From positions 32,446,338-32,510,337 of the forward strand of contig CM060199.1 in NCBI GenBank assembly GCA_030562195.1: DNA of 64,000 bases, written 5' to 3'. Under the pieces are notes generated by a model that saw nothing but the letters and a program-made list of their open reading frames with translations, made no database searches and was not told the DNA's origin. Made by a program: the position numbers and the translations under genes. This DNA is from Nipponacmea schrenckii (taxonomy: Eukaryota > Mollusca > Gastropoda > Lottiidae). Positions 43,001 to 55,000 of this stretch are shown here, one piece after another; within the stretch, counting starts at the first letter, position 1; every line of letters begins with the position of its first letter.

Positions 43001-46000
43001 TAATAGTAAATAGGCGTTGCTTTGAATTTCTGTTGCACCACATACTTGTTGTGTGGGACCAATCTTCATTCCCCCCCTTATCGACCAGGTATTTCCCTGA
43101 AACTGTTGGGTTTAAGGGTGGCAAGTTCATAAGGCACATCGGTGATCAATAGTTTAAATCTTTCCGAGGTTTATTCAATAAATCCATCATTGCTGAAGAA
43201 AGTGCCTATCAATCATACAGTAGCAGAAGGCAAGATGAAAGTGATCGAGTCACGTGGCAAAGGGGCAACTACTCTTCCTTAATCGACGTCACGCCATAAC
43301 CTCGACAATCCAGATCCAAGGCATACGAAATCCTTGTTATTACACTCATGGACTCATATAGAAATTAATATGTACGACACTTAGTTCAAAAAGGGTTTAA
43401 GGAGATTGGAGCGTATTGTTGTGCGCATCCCACTGCGCATGTGTGTCGCGAGAAACTACAGACGGAGTTACGTCCCATACTCGCATTCATGTCATGGCGG
43501 CCTCCATGGCGAAAGCATTATTTTCTCGAGAAAAAGGGTAATTTCGCGAAGTTATCACACTTTGAGAAATAAACAAATGTTTCATCGGTGAGGACATGTA
43601 AAGTAGAAAGCCAGTCTAATGTGTCTTCGACAAATCTTCCTCTCACGACCCTACACACAGAATGACGACACCAGACAGTCTCATGGATAGCAACATCTTC
43701 CTGGGTAACAATTTACTTTGAAAACAAACATTCTCCGACACCTAGTTTCTGTGAACCCGATTCTTCGGTTGGTGTTGAGAGCATTGAACTATCTGATGTA
43801 TCATTTTTCGGTGGGGAAAAACTTGTCATTGAAAAACTATGTGAATATATTATGAATAAAAAGTAATGAACTGAAAGAGTTATCTCCCTTTAGCTCATTA
43901 TCTTGTTGGACCACACCCCTCTTCAGGCCCGATTTTTCAGAGAATGAGTCTGGTGACCCCCTAATTTTTTGGGCTTACATGATTTCTTATATAATTGAGT
44001 ACATAAAGTTAAAAATTTTTTTACAGATTTTAATTTACGATAAGCAAGTTATAGGTCTTTGAGTGTCTTTGGAAGCTTAATTACTAACCGGCCTGCCAAA
44101 CGTTTTTTGTCTGAAAATTTGTATTTTAGCATATTGCAGATTCCAAAGTATTACTGAAATGTCTGGAATCACATTATGTTGTTTTTTTGCAAAAATCAAT
44201 ATTATAGAAGTGTTAAAACACTGTGAATTGAGAGTCAGAAGTAGGTCAAGTATTGTGCCCCACCCCTACAGAAATAACGCCCTCTATCTCAAAAAATAGG
44301 TCGGTGACCTATGCTAAATTTTGCATTTTCTCAATACTGATACTTTAAGCTACCACCATGCAAAAAATTAGCAACTTCTAATTTAATTAGGTTATTCGCT
44401 CCAACCTCCTTAACTCAAATAAAAAAAAAACATTTCAGTATAATTTCGTTTTTTATTTACAAAAAGACATAATTCTCTAAATTGAACGAAATTTCATTGG
44501 CAGTAAAAAATATTACGAATGATCTCAAAGTGTGCAGTGTGCAGGTGTGCAAAAAAAAAGACACCGAAAGATAGGTCTAAAATAATAAAGCAGTTATTTC
44601 TTTATATGATTGAGATGAGGCTATAACTTTATAAGTTTAGCTAAGACTATCAACTCTTCATAACCTGTCAATAGGACAAGCTAGAAACGAAACGTTTGTT
44701 TTTTATTTGCATCTGAGGGAAATGCACAATAAACTTTCAATCTATCAAAAGACTGTCCATTTTATTAAGAAGACTACTTTCAGTTTGGCATTACGTCACT
44801 ATCAGAAGCTATAGTCTGTATCAGATATGCTAACAACCATCAGCACCGCTTGTCGTCATAATTTCAATGTACACAATTATGAAGACAGGTTGCGTTGGTT
44901 TATATTCGAGAAATGTATTTGGTGAAATGTTAAGCAACATTTATTGGGCAAGATTTTGTATTTGAAGAATTTTTACGAAAGAAATGTTAAGGGAGACTTG
45001 TGTATTTTAATTTAGCATTAATAGTAGAACAATACTTATACAATTTTACTTGACAAATTATGGATTAGAGAATGGATTTTGATTTTTATAAACAAATGTT
45101 GATTTGGTTAAACAAATGACTAACAAATGAAGGAGTATGAATTAAGCATTACGGACTAAGGATTAAGGATTAAGACGTCTTAATATTGGGCTGTTCGGTC
45201 TTCCATACAAAGCTACTGTACAAAAGCATAGTTATAAATATCTTGTACAGATTTAACGGTACTGATCTAAGCATTGACGATAAACATCAAATTTTAATTG
45301 TAGGAAAATAATTCATGACTTCTGGGGAATTTTAGGATTAAAAAGTTTTATACGCCCACATGGAAATGTGGACGTATATTGCCGTTGCCCCTGTCCGTCC
45401 GTCCGTTGTATCCACGATAGAGGCTACAGTTTTTATCCGATCTTAATGAAACTTGGTATACATGTATATATTGATGATATCTCGGTCAAGTTCGAAAATG
45501 GAAATTATCGCATGAACGGTTTTTGAGTTATTGCCCTTGACTTAGTAAAAACGTGTCAAATTTGGGTTGTATCCACAATAGAGGCTACAGTTTTTATCCG
45601 ATCTTAATGAAACTTGGTATACATGTATATATTGATGATATCTCGGTCAAGTTCGAAAATGGAAATTATCGCATGAACGGTTTTTGAGTTATTGCCCTTG
45701 ACTTACTAAAAACGCGTCAAATTCAGGTTGTATCCACAATAGAAGCTACAGTTTTTATCCGATCTTAATGAAACTTGGTATACATGTATATATTGATGAT
45801 ATCTTGGTCAAGTTCGAAAATGGAAATTATCGCATGAACTATTTTTGAGTTATTGCCCTTGAATTAGAAAAATCTTGTCAAAATTTTAGTTTTGATGCAA
45901 TTAATCCTCCAATTTTCAGAGGATGTTGATGAAACTTGGTTGTGAGCATTGGAATTGATTAGGCCTCAGTCAAGTTTGAATTTGACAGTTTTTCAATGAA

Positions 46001-49000
46001 TTGTTTTACGTTATTGCCCTTGACTTAGTAAAATTGTGTCAAAATTCTATTGTGGTTGCAATAAGAAGCTTTAATTTTCAAAGGATTTTGATGGAACTTG
46101 GTGTAAGCATCAGAATTGATAAGACATTAGTCAAGTTTGAATTTCTGACTTTTTTTAACAAATGGTTTTTGGGTTATTGCCCTTGACTTAGTAAAATTGC
46201 GTCAAAAATATTTGTGGGTGCAAAATAAGGTACAATTTTTTAATAGATTTGATGAAACTTGGTATGAGTATTGAAATAGATAAGATGGTGGTCAAGTTCT
46301 AATTTGACAATTTTCCATGAACAGTTTTTGAGTTTTTGCCCTTAACTTCAATATTAATTCAGTGAATGTTTTTTGAGTTATTGCTCTTTTTATTTTTCAA
46401 ATTCAATGCTGCCAGTGGGCGTATGTTACCTTGCCTGGCAAGCTATCTTTGAATTTTTGACCACCATCTTGTTTTCTGTTTTAATCATCATGGAAGTTGA
46501 TTTTAGTTGTTGGAAGATACCAACAAATACTGAAATAGTTAGATGGACTTATTTCAAAGAAATTATTCTGCTAAATGAATAATAACAACATTGACATGTT
46601 TCTTCAGGCAATCGGCTTTAAATGTTTTGAACTTTATTTATTCAAAGAGTTGAGATAAATAAAAAGTTTCTTGAATGTCAGATACAGTTAATTCTGTTGT
46701 AATAGGCATCATGTATCTGTTACAAAACTTATTTACTCTGTCATTTGAGAAGATGGAAGTCTTAATTTGATAGGTAATGGAAATTTCTGACCCTTAAGAT
46801 CTTGGAAAGGAAGCTGTTATAAAAACGTTTGATGTAAAAAATTCATATCACTAAATTGTAAGAAGAGATCTGTTTGACAGTGTATTTTTGTAATCTGAGC
46901 ATAATGCAATCACTGTCATAATTCAATGAAAGATGAGATGTGTTTGACACTGTTTTCCTTCATCCTTGATCAAAATGTGTTCACTGTCACATTAAAAATT
47001 TGAATTAATTTCAAGATTGGAGGTTGTCCACCACAGCTTGTAAGAGTAAACATGTTGAATTTGGAAGAATTGTATGAAAGATGAAATATATTGATCCCTG
47101 AATTGAATTGCTAATCTCAAAGCTTAGTAAATTTTGAGTGATTGTATATCTCTCCACTTTGTAAATTTTGAAACCATGGTCTTGTCGATCACAAGGGATT
47201 TGCTTTAGTTTATTTATGGAGAATAAATAGATGCTGGTTATCCATTATCAGTATTGACGACAAAAATGGTTTTAATAAAAAAATTCTGAAAAAAGCTAGT
47301 TTCGTTTTTGTTTTGTTGACAAATTATGTTACATACCAGTGTCAAACTTGACAACTAAATCACTTGTTTCTACACAATTGCTTATTTATCACAAATTTTA
47401 TTCTTTGTGTGTGTTCTATAATAAAATCTCACTGAGTTGGAGGAAGTGACATATTTGACAGTTAGCTTTCTAATTACACCAATATGAAAATAAGCAATTT
47501 TGAAATGTTAAAAGCTGATGTGTTTTAAAAATGGCCGTGCTTAACACTCCAGGGAAATTAATTACTAGTTCAATTCATTCGGTGTCTTGACTTATTGTTG
47601 TCAATTTTAACTTGCTAATGTTTGAGACTTTCAGAAATGTGTCTACCAAGTTGTCATTTAACTGATGAAAGCTAATACCTTTGTATTGAATAATTCATTT
47701 AAAATGCTCTTTCAAGCCTTCTTAACAAACATTGCTGCTTTACTTAATTCTTTTCATGTGAAGCAGAGGATTGAGTACATGAAGCTCAAACACAATTTAA
47801 ATCAGACAGCTCATGATAGATATATTTTGTAGGATTTAATGAAATTAATTTAGAGTTTCCATGTCAAAGTGATTTATATTTTGATGGAGTCTTTTACTCA
47901 ATATCTAACATGTAATACATTGTTGAAAAAACAAAGAAAAGAAAGAAACAACTATATTTTACAAGCATAACAACTTAGGTTTACAGTTAAAGATCCTTTC
48001 TACCAACTGGTCCTTGGCATTGATTGTTCCTGAATAATCCATACAGCAGTTTTGACTTGGGATGTTAGTGAGGTCATCAGACTTTAACAAGCTGATTGAG
48101 ATCGGAACCCACAGCTGTTATGTTTATGACGAGATTTTAATTGACCAATGATTTAAGTCTAAACTTATTATATTCATTGTAACATTAACCGCGTTTCCAC
48201 TTAAAATTGTGAAGTAAAGTTAGCTTTATTGCCGAATACACCGAGTTTCCAATTAGTTTATCTAGTTCCCGAACCACTTAAGTCTCGATCAAAAAAGTGG
48301 CACATTGTTGACAGTTCGTGATGTACAAGACTACCGATGTTTCGCGTGCGACCGTAAAACTAGTTCTTCTCTATTGCCGAACGAGAAAAAGCCAGCTTTT
48401 TGCGTTTCCACTTGTTTAAAAAGTTGGCTTTAAAGCAAGCTTTCATTTGGCCCCATGATAAATTGCCGAACGCAAAAAGGGAGGTTTTTGGTTCCCAAAC
48501 CGTTATGGTTCGGCAATTTAACAAGTGGAAACACAGAAAAGCTAGCTTAAAGCTGGCTTTTTTGTCAAGTGGAAACGCGGTTATTGTATTTCATTGTCAG
48601 ATTGATGTTGTACATGACATTCAAGAGTTAAAGACTTCTTTTCTTAACCTGTTAACTCGGTCAATTTCAACTAGATTTGCTCATTTTGTAAGCAAAGTTT
48701 ATTGTCATTTTATCTGTGTGTCAGGATTGACTTGCTTCTAAATCAATCTCAGATTTAAATAACCTCATAGAATGCTGTAATAAAAATTCCTATTGATTTT
48801 ATTGGGTTCAATAAAGAAAAAAAGCTGAAAAGTAAATTGATGATAGAAGGTCAAAAAAGACATTTCCAGCTTTTATGTACTAGTAGTCTGAAATCCTTTA
48901 TTGTGATACTTATAGAAGAAGAGAAACTTGCTAACCAAAGATAGAAATTATGCTTTCTGCACATCACAAAATATTAGTGGTATATTTGAAGATATTTATT

Positions 49001-52000
49001 CTATATTTGTTTACTGTTTTAGGGCTCAGTTTGATGCTTAATTTACTCATATAGAACAAACTATGCATATTATATTAAGGGTAAAATTAACTTGGTGTAC
49101 ATACATAGATACCATTTACCCTTTCAAGCCAAGCAGCAAGTAAAGTGGCCACATATTACACAACATATACCAGAGTGCGTCCCATAACATTAATGTCAGT
49201 GTAATACATAATAATGGATGAAATAATAAGCTTTATGACAACAGAGTTTTAATTCTGTTCTTACTATAAAAACTTGAAATAAATCTCAAGGTCGAGTATC
49301 ATTCAGTTGAAATAGAACTGAAATGGTAATACGATTAATGTAGTGTCTAGCTTATCGGAAATCAGGACGCAAACTGGCATTGTAATGGTAATACAACTTG
49401 ATGTCTCAGGTTTAGACATCTTTTGAAATATTTTCCTTTTAGATTAGCCATTGTGTAAGTGAAAGGAGTGTGTCTTAACATTTCATTCAATGACCTCTCT
49501 ATTTTCTATACTATTGTCCTGATAAATAAATATTAATTCCTTTGTCTGATCTGTAATTTAGACCTAGACACATTCATAACATTGCTGTTACCTCAACAAG
49601 AAACACACTGGATGTATATTCTTTTTTTTCTTGTCTGAATATGTCCAAATAGCACTAGTGAGAAATAGAGAACAGCAAGATTCTGCTTTAGGTGTTCTTT
49701 AAAGATTAACTGAACTAGTGATAAAACACATCTGATATATATTTGTCTACATAATCACCATAACCTGATGGTTGTTGAGCCTGAACTTACTGCCTCTTCT
49801 AAATTTCTAGTTGAAATTTGGTTGTGGTTTTGAAATCTCAAGCTACATTAAATAAGCCTGTCAAGGCCCATAACTGGGGGTGAACTGGTTCATTACCCCT
49901 TTCCAAAAAAATGGATTCCTCCGTGAAATGATTCTGTCTACCACGAATTTCATTACATCAACAAGAATCGTACCCTATTGCCTCTCCTGATATATTACTT
50001 GCCCCTCTGAAAAAATCTGTCTAATGGCCTGTGCCAGTCTCAATAAAGCACCATGATTCTTAGATTAAATATCCAAATAATTTGTTTGTATTATCTCTTT
50101 AGAACAACCCTATGCTCTTGGTATTGGTTTCACTATTAAAGAAATACTTCCTTTTAAAATGAACATACAAATTTATTTTCTCGAATTCACTCAATATGAG
50201 TATATATTCATATATATTGCTCCTACCCATTGCCATAACTATACACCAGAATCCCTGTATAATCTGATAAAGCCATCAAAATCACAAGTTATGTGAAATA
50301 ATTTCTTTTTTTATGGATTTAATAGATTATAAAGGTATTCTGTTACCATATACAATTATGGCATTGGATCATATTGGCCAATTTTCAAAATTCTTTGTTA
50401 TTTTCTAACAGGTAGTATTCTTTCAAAAGATTAATTAAATTTCAAGGTATATGATCTTGAAAAATCAAATTCAATGTTGTGTTCAAGTATTAATGTGCAG
50501 CTCAACATTTGTGTTAAGTCTGGTAAATTTTACATGTTAGCTTTATAGACTATAAATATGATTTAAGTATAAAATTATGTAAATGCTTCAAAATTGTTAA
50601 GTTGATTTAATCCATGAATTCAGGTAATTGATTGGATTAGGTGTGCCAACTGTGAAATAACAGTTGTATGTAAAGATCAATGGCTAGAATATATCAGAAC
50701 AAGATTTTACCATTATGGCACATGTTTGAAATTAGTTTCTTTTCAATTGCTTGTTACATCCAATGAGTAAATTTTAATTAATATTTCTATTTATTGTAAG
50801 TTTCATAAGATCTCCCCTCTAAGTAATAAATATTTAATAAACTTAGCTAAATTCTTTGAAATTATGAAGATTAATTGGTACTAAGAACTAATTAGTAATA
50901 AATATATTTAATAAACTTACCTAAATTCTTTGAAAAAATGAAGATTAATTGGTACTGAGTAATAAATATATTTAATAAAAATTATCTAAATTCTTTGAAA
51001 ATAAGAAAATTGGTACTTAGTAATAGATATTTTTGATAAAACTTAGCTAAATTCTTTGAAAATATTGAGATTAATTGGTTTGTTGTGATTGAAATATATT
51101 TATAAAATATTTTCTAATAATAATGCCCCTAATATAGAACACAGTATAGTGATATATCAACAATCAGTAATTATTTAAATGATTATTTTAAATTGATACT
51201 CATATGCATATAGATATGGATGATATCAAAGAAGTTGACTTGTGTCTACAATTATTAACACAGTATATTGAATAGTGCAGCACATTACCACCCTATTGTG
51301 TACACTTTGATAACTCATGTATTGGCTATTGAACTTTTTTCGTCTATATTTGCATCAATTAATTAATTAATTAATGGTTTTTTATGTTTGCCCTGTAAAC
51401 ATGTTTTAACGTGTCCCTTTTGATATTTCAAGGATCCTTTGAGGAGTAGTGAGTTCCATTCATAATTACCACTAATGGATAAAGTTATGAATGTCCCACT
51501 AAAAATCTTTTGAAAAAAAAAAATGTTTGCTTTAGACTAATTGGATCGATTATACTGATATATCCGTACATCTCCATATAGTTATCACAACCTTGAAAAA
51601 TATTCTATGAATATTGATATCCAATATCAAGCTGTCATAATTTTTATCCAAAAAACCTCAATTGGCACCAATCACTGGTTATTATCCTGTTATGACCAGA
51701 GAAAAGAGGGTTTAGGTAAAGGTGATCTGGATTTACAACAAGTTTTCCAATTTCTCTATTTTTAGGACTATTGAGAACAAAATATTTGAATAATGGTTGT
51801 AATATTAAAACAATGATTATACAAGGGGCACTCCAAAAAAGTTTTGAGATAAAGTATGAAAACCACATTTTATTTGATTAACATTCAGACTTTTTGTAAC
51901 CTCACACCATGTTTCAGAAGGAATGTTCGAGATCACTCTTTTGTACTCAATTGTGCATCTTCAGGATTGGAAATATGAGTTTTGCGCAGTTTGAATTTGA

Positions 52001-55000
52001 CAGAACAGGAACCAGAAAGTAGTTAAGTCAAGTGAGGAAGACAGATGAATCAATAATTGTCATGGTGGTAATGCTGTCTTTAGAGGCCTGCCCTTTGCCA
52101 CCCCTCATACCAGCCTTGATCAAGTGGTTCCACAGAATGCATCACAGTGTCAATAGCGGTGGAGGTTACTTGAGAAAGCCTTAATGTTATATCTCAAATA
52201 AATTGTTGTTTTCATACTTCGTTTCCCCCTCATACCTAGATTGGACTTAACAATAATGAACAGTATATGCATAATTATAAACTTTTATCTTTTTATAAAT
52301 ATTTATATTGATATTAAGAGTGACTTTAAAGGTTAGTGCACTATCTGGCCTATAGGCTTAATAAATACATTGTTAAAGGTGTGTATATTAAAGAAACCGT
52401 TTGTATTAAGAGATATTAGCTGTACATGCTCAAGTGTTTCTTGTCTATAACTGATGGGTTATTAGCCTTGATCTTTAGAGGGAGTTACAAAATGACCTAA
52501 GGGTACAAATCTAAAGTCTGCTTTCTATGATTCAGGCAAACTATTATACGTAATAAGACAGCTACATTCTGCAGCAATGAAATCCAAGGTATCTGAATAT
52601 CTAAAAATGTAACTCCTTAGGGAAGATCTTTTGCGTAAGAGTATTAATAGACGTGGCATTTACGCATCATGTATTGCCTATAAGGGTAAGAATTCTGTAG
52701 AAATTTTAGCTTCAGGACAGTCTTTTGTTATTTTTAAACTTCAGTATTAATTAAACATAGGTAAGTATTGCCAGAGGTTAAGATTCCATAAAAATTCCAA
52801 AAATGGACTTCAGACTGCTATAACTTCATTTTACCAGTTTACATCTAAAGGCAATCATATAAGTTCTGAATTTGTCTAAAATGCAACATGAAATACGTGA
52901 AACAGTTAGGAAAAAAGAATATTAACGTAGTTAAAAAAGTTTGCACCCGACCAATTGTTCGTGTCACATGATCTTCTCATACACCTTAGCACACCCCGAA
53001 AGCATGTTTAGTCTTTCAACCAACAGGCACCCAGTTAACATGTGCTCTCATCTTTTTGCACTCAACCTCCCCCCACCTCCCCTATTGGCCTCCTTTGGTA
53101 TTATTGTTCTTTGTTAAGTTACTTTTGTTCTACTTTGTTGTGTGTTTTTATGACTCATTCTTTATATATTTTAAGTCCAACTAGGGATATGTTGTTATTT
53201 GTCAGTAATATATTATCTCGTTTTTAATCTTTTGATAAAAATATATTTACACACAACAAATTCTTGTCATTGCCTACGGAAATTGGAGGCGGTGCAAATA
53301 AAAAATAATTATTAAATTTATAACAGTTTAGAATAAGAGGATCTTTTTATGTCATGGATAGGTTTGGCATAAAATTTGCTATTTCTGCTACAACATTGCA
53401 TCATTTGATACAAGTTCTTATTGAAGCTTAATAGGTAACATCGCTATATTTCTTTACATTGTAATGTAATTTAATGGACAGATGTATTGTATACTTTAAT
53501 AATCATTATTAGCCTTGCAGGAAGATTGTATATATATTGTAAAGGAAAAATAATCTTGTACAAATTTCCATAATGTTGTTAGAAATTTAGAAAGTAATCA
53601 AATTTCACATAAAATACCCTAACTAGTATCAATATAAAACATAAAGAGAGAATTAATGTTCTGTTATCCATGATAAAACATTCACTAAAGATGTGTTGGC
53701 AAAGCCAGCATCATTTAAAACCCTTTGCTGCTGATTTTAATTGTCTAGAAGTCATTGTAAACAATGATGGGTAGTATTGGACTAAAATAATTTATATAAT
53801 AAATATGCAGTCCATACAGTACAGCTAGTTTTGGCAGAGAGCTGCCACCTCCCCAAGTACAACTTGAAGAATGCTTATAATCACTCTACATTTCAATGTA
53901 ATAAAAGTAATTCAGATCCAGGAAAAGGGGTTCATTTTACATGATTTTTTTTCCTTTTTTGAAATGATCTACTATTTACATGTATGTTATAATTTTTTTT
54001 CAGGTATGAGAAGCATTACAATGTAGACTTCATAATGAAAACAGATGATGATTGCTATGTAGACGTAGAGCAAATCTTTGAAAAATTGCAGACATTTAAA
54101 AACCGACATAAAATATGGTTGGGCAAGTAGGTTATATTTTAGTTTTCTGCATATGAAAATGTACCACAGAATCTCCTAAGCTTCTGTTGAGAGTCTTTGT
54201 AATTTTTGTAGAATATTCTTGTTGACTTCTCTGTCCTGAGGATTGAGTTGACTTATATGGCTCATATTCCTACTTACCAAGTAATATAAGCCTTTTTTGG
54301 AATATCGGAAATGATTTAGTAACTTGAGAGGAGGTTTTGTCACTAAATATATCAGGCATGCTCTTGCTTGGTCTGTGCTATAAATCATGTGGCATTATGT
54401 CTATGAGGAATTGTTAACACTAGTTAAATGTACATGAGTTACAGATGTTTCTTGTTTTTTTGCACACTAATGTATTCTTCTCAAAATAAAGAGAATATCA
54501 CAGTTCCTTATGAGCCAAATACAAAGATCCTCATGAGCCAAATACAAAGATCCTCATGAGCCATATACAAGATCCTCTTGAGCAATATACAAAGATCCTC
54601 ATGAGCAATATACAAAGATCCTCATGAGCCATATACAAAGATCCTCATGAGCCATATACAAAGATCCTCATGAACCATATTCAAAGATCTTCATGAACCA
54701 TATTCAAAGATCTTCATGAACCATATTCATTCAAAGATCTTCATGAGCCATATTCAAAGATCCTCATGAGCCATATTCAAAGATCCTCATGAGCCATATT
54801 CAAAGATCTTCATGAACCATATTCAAAGATCCTCATGAGCCATATTCAAAGACCCTCATGAGCCATATAAAACACTTGATTAAAGAAATCACATATACTT
54901 GAATGGAACATGGATATTTAATGTTTGGTAAATGGTGATTTCCTCTCCATGTTTCTGTATGTGAATTTTCTCAGATTTCTCACAACATTGAAACTAATTA

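Larger units (their letters stand above)
41801..45206. mobile_element. 3.4-kb DNA transposon with ~440-bp terminal inverted repeats (MULE/foldback-like)
   Basis: The left arm 41801-42240 is repeated inverted at 44766-45206. Matching landmarks include ATGGAAG at the left end against CTTCCAT at the right, the CCCAATATT block next to AGACGTCTTAA, and an inner block with TGTTAGCATATCTGAT. The flanks carry CAAAGCT on both sides (41794-41800 and 45208-45214), a likely target-site duplication of 7 to 9 bp. Very long TIRs with such a duplication suggest a Mutator-like or foldback element; the superfamily is an inference. The interior has no intact transposase. A small frame at 42455-42574 and another at 42703-42885 could be relics. 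A separate TTAA element sits inside it. Confidence 0.8.
40803..54003 (+). other. 13.2-kb intron between window exons 3 and 4
   Basis: The most transposon-rich part of the window: TTAA MITE 40873-41154, long-TIR element 41801-45206 with a nested TTAA element, pearl-like element 45349-46450, MITE 48187-48582, degraded MITE 50140-50422, ~60-bp repeats 50822-51077 and mariner relic 51822-52232. 46450-48186, 48583-50139 and 52233-54003 show no gene. Confidence 0.75.

Noticed and set aside
42882..43152. Overlapping frames of 66-85 codons on both strands inside the long-TIR element
   Set aside because: No transposase motif or known domain; they overlap one another on opposite strands.
42121..44890. 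The CTTCATAATTGTGTACATTG words at 42.13 and 44.87 kb as a possible regulatory palindrome
   Set aside because: They are simply the two arms of the long terminal inverted repeat.
48400..48741. 113-codon open frame, the longest in the window
   Set aside because: It begins inside MITE copy B, crosses its right end at 48582 and has no protein-like motif; the MITE part is inverted-repeat sequence.
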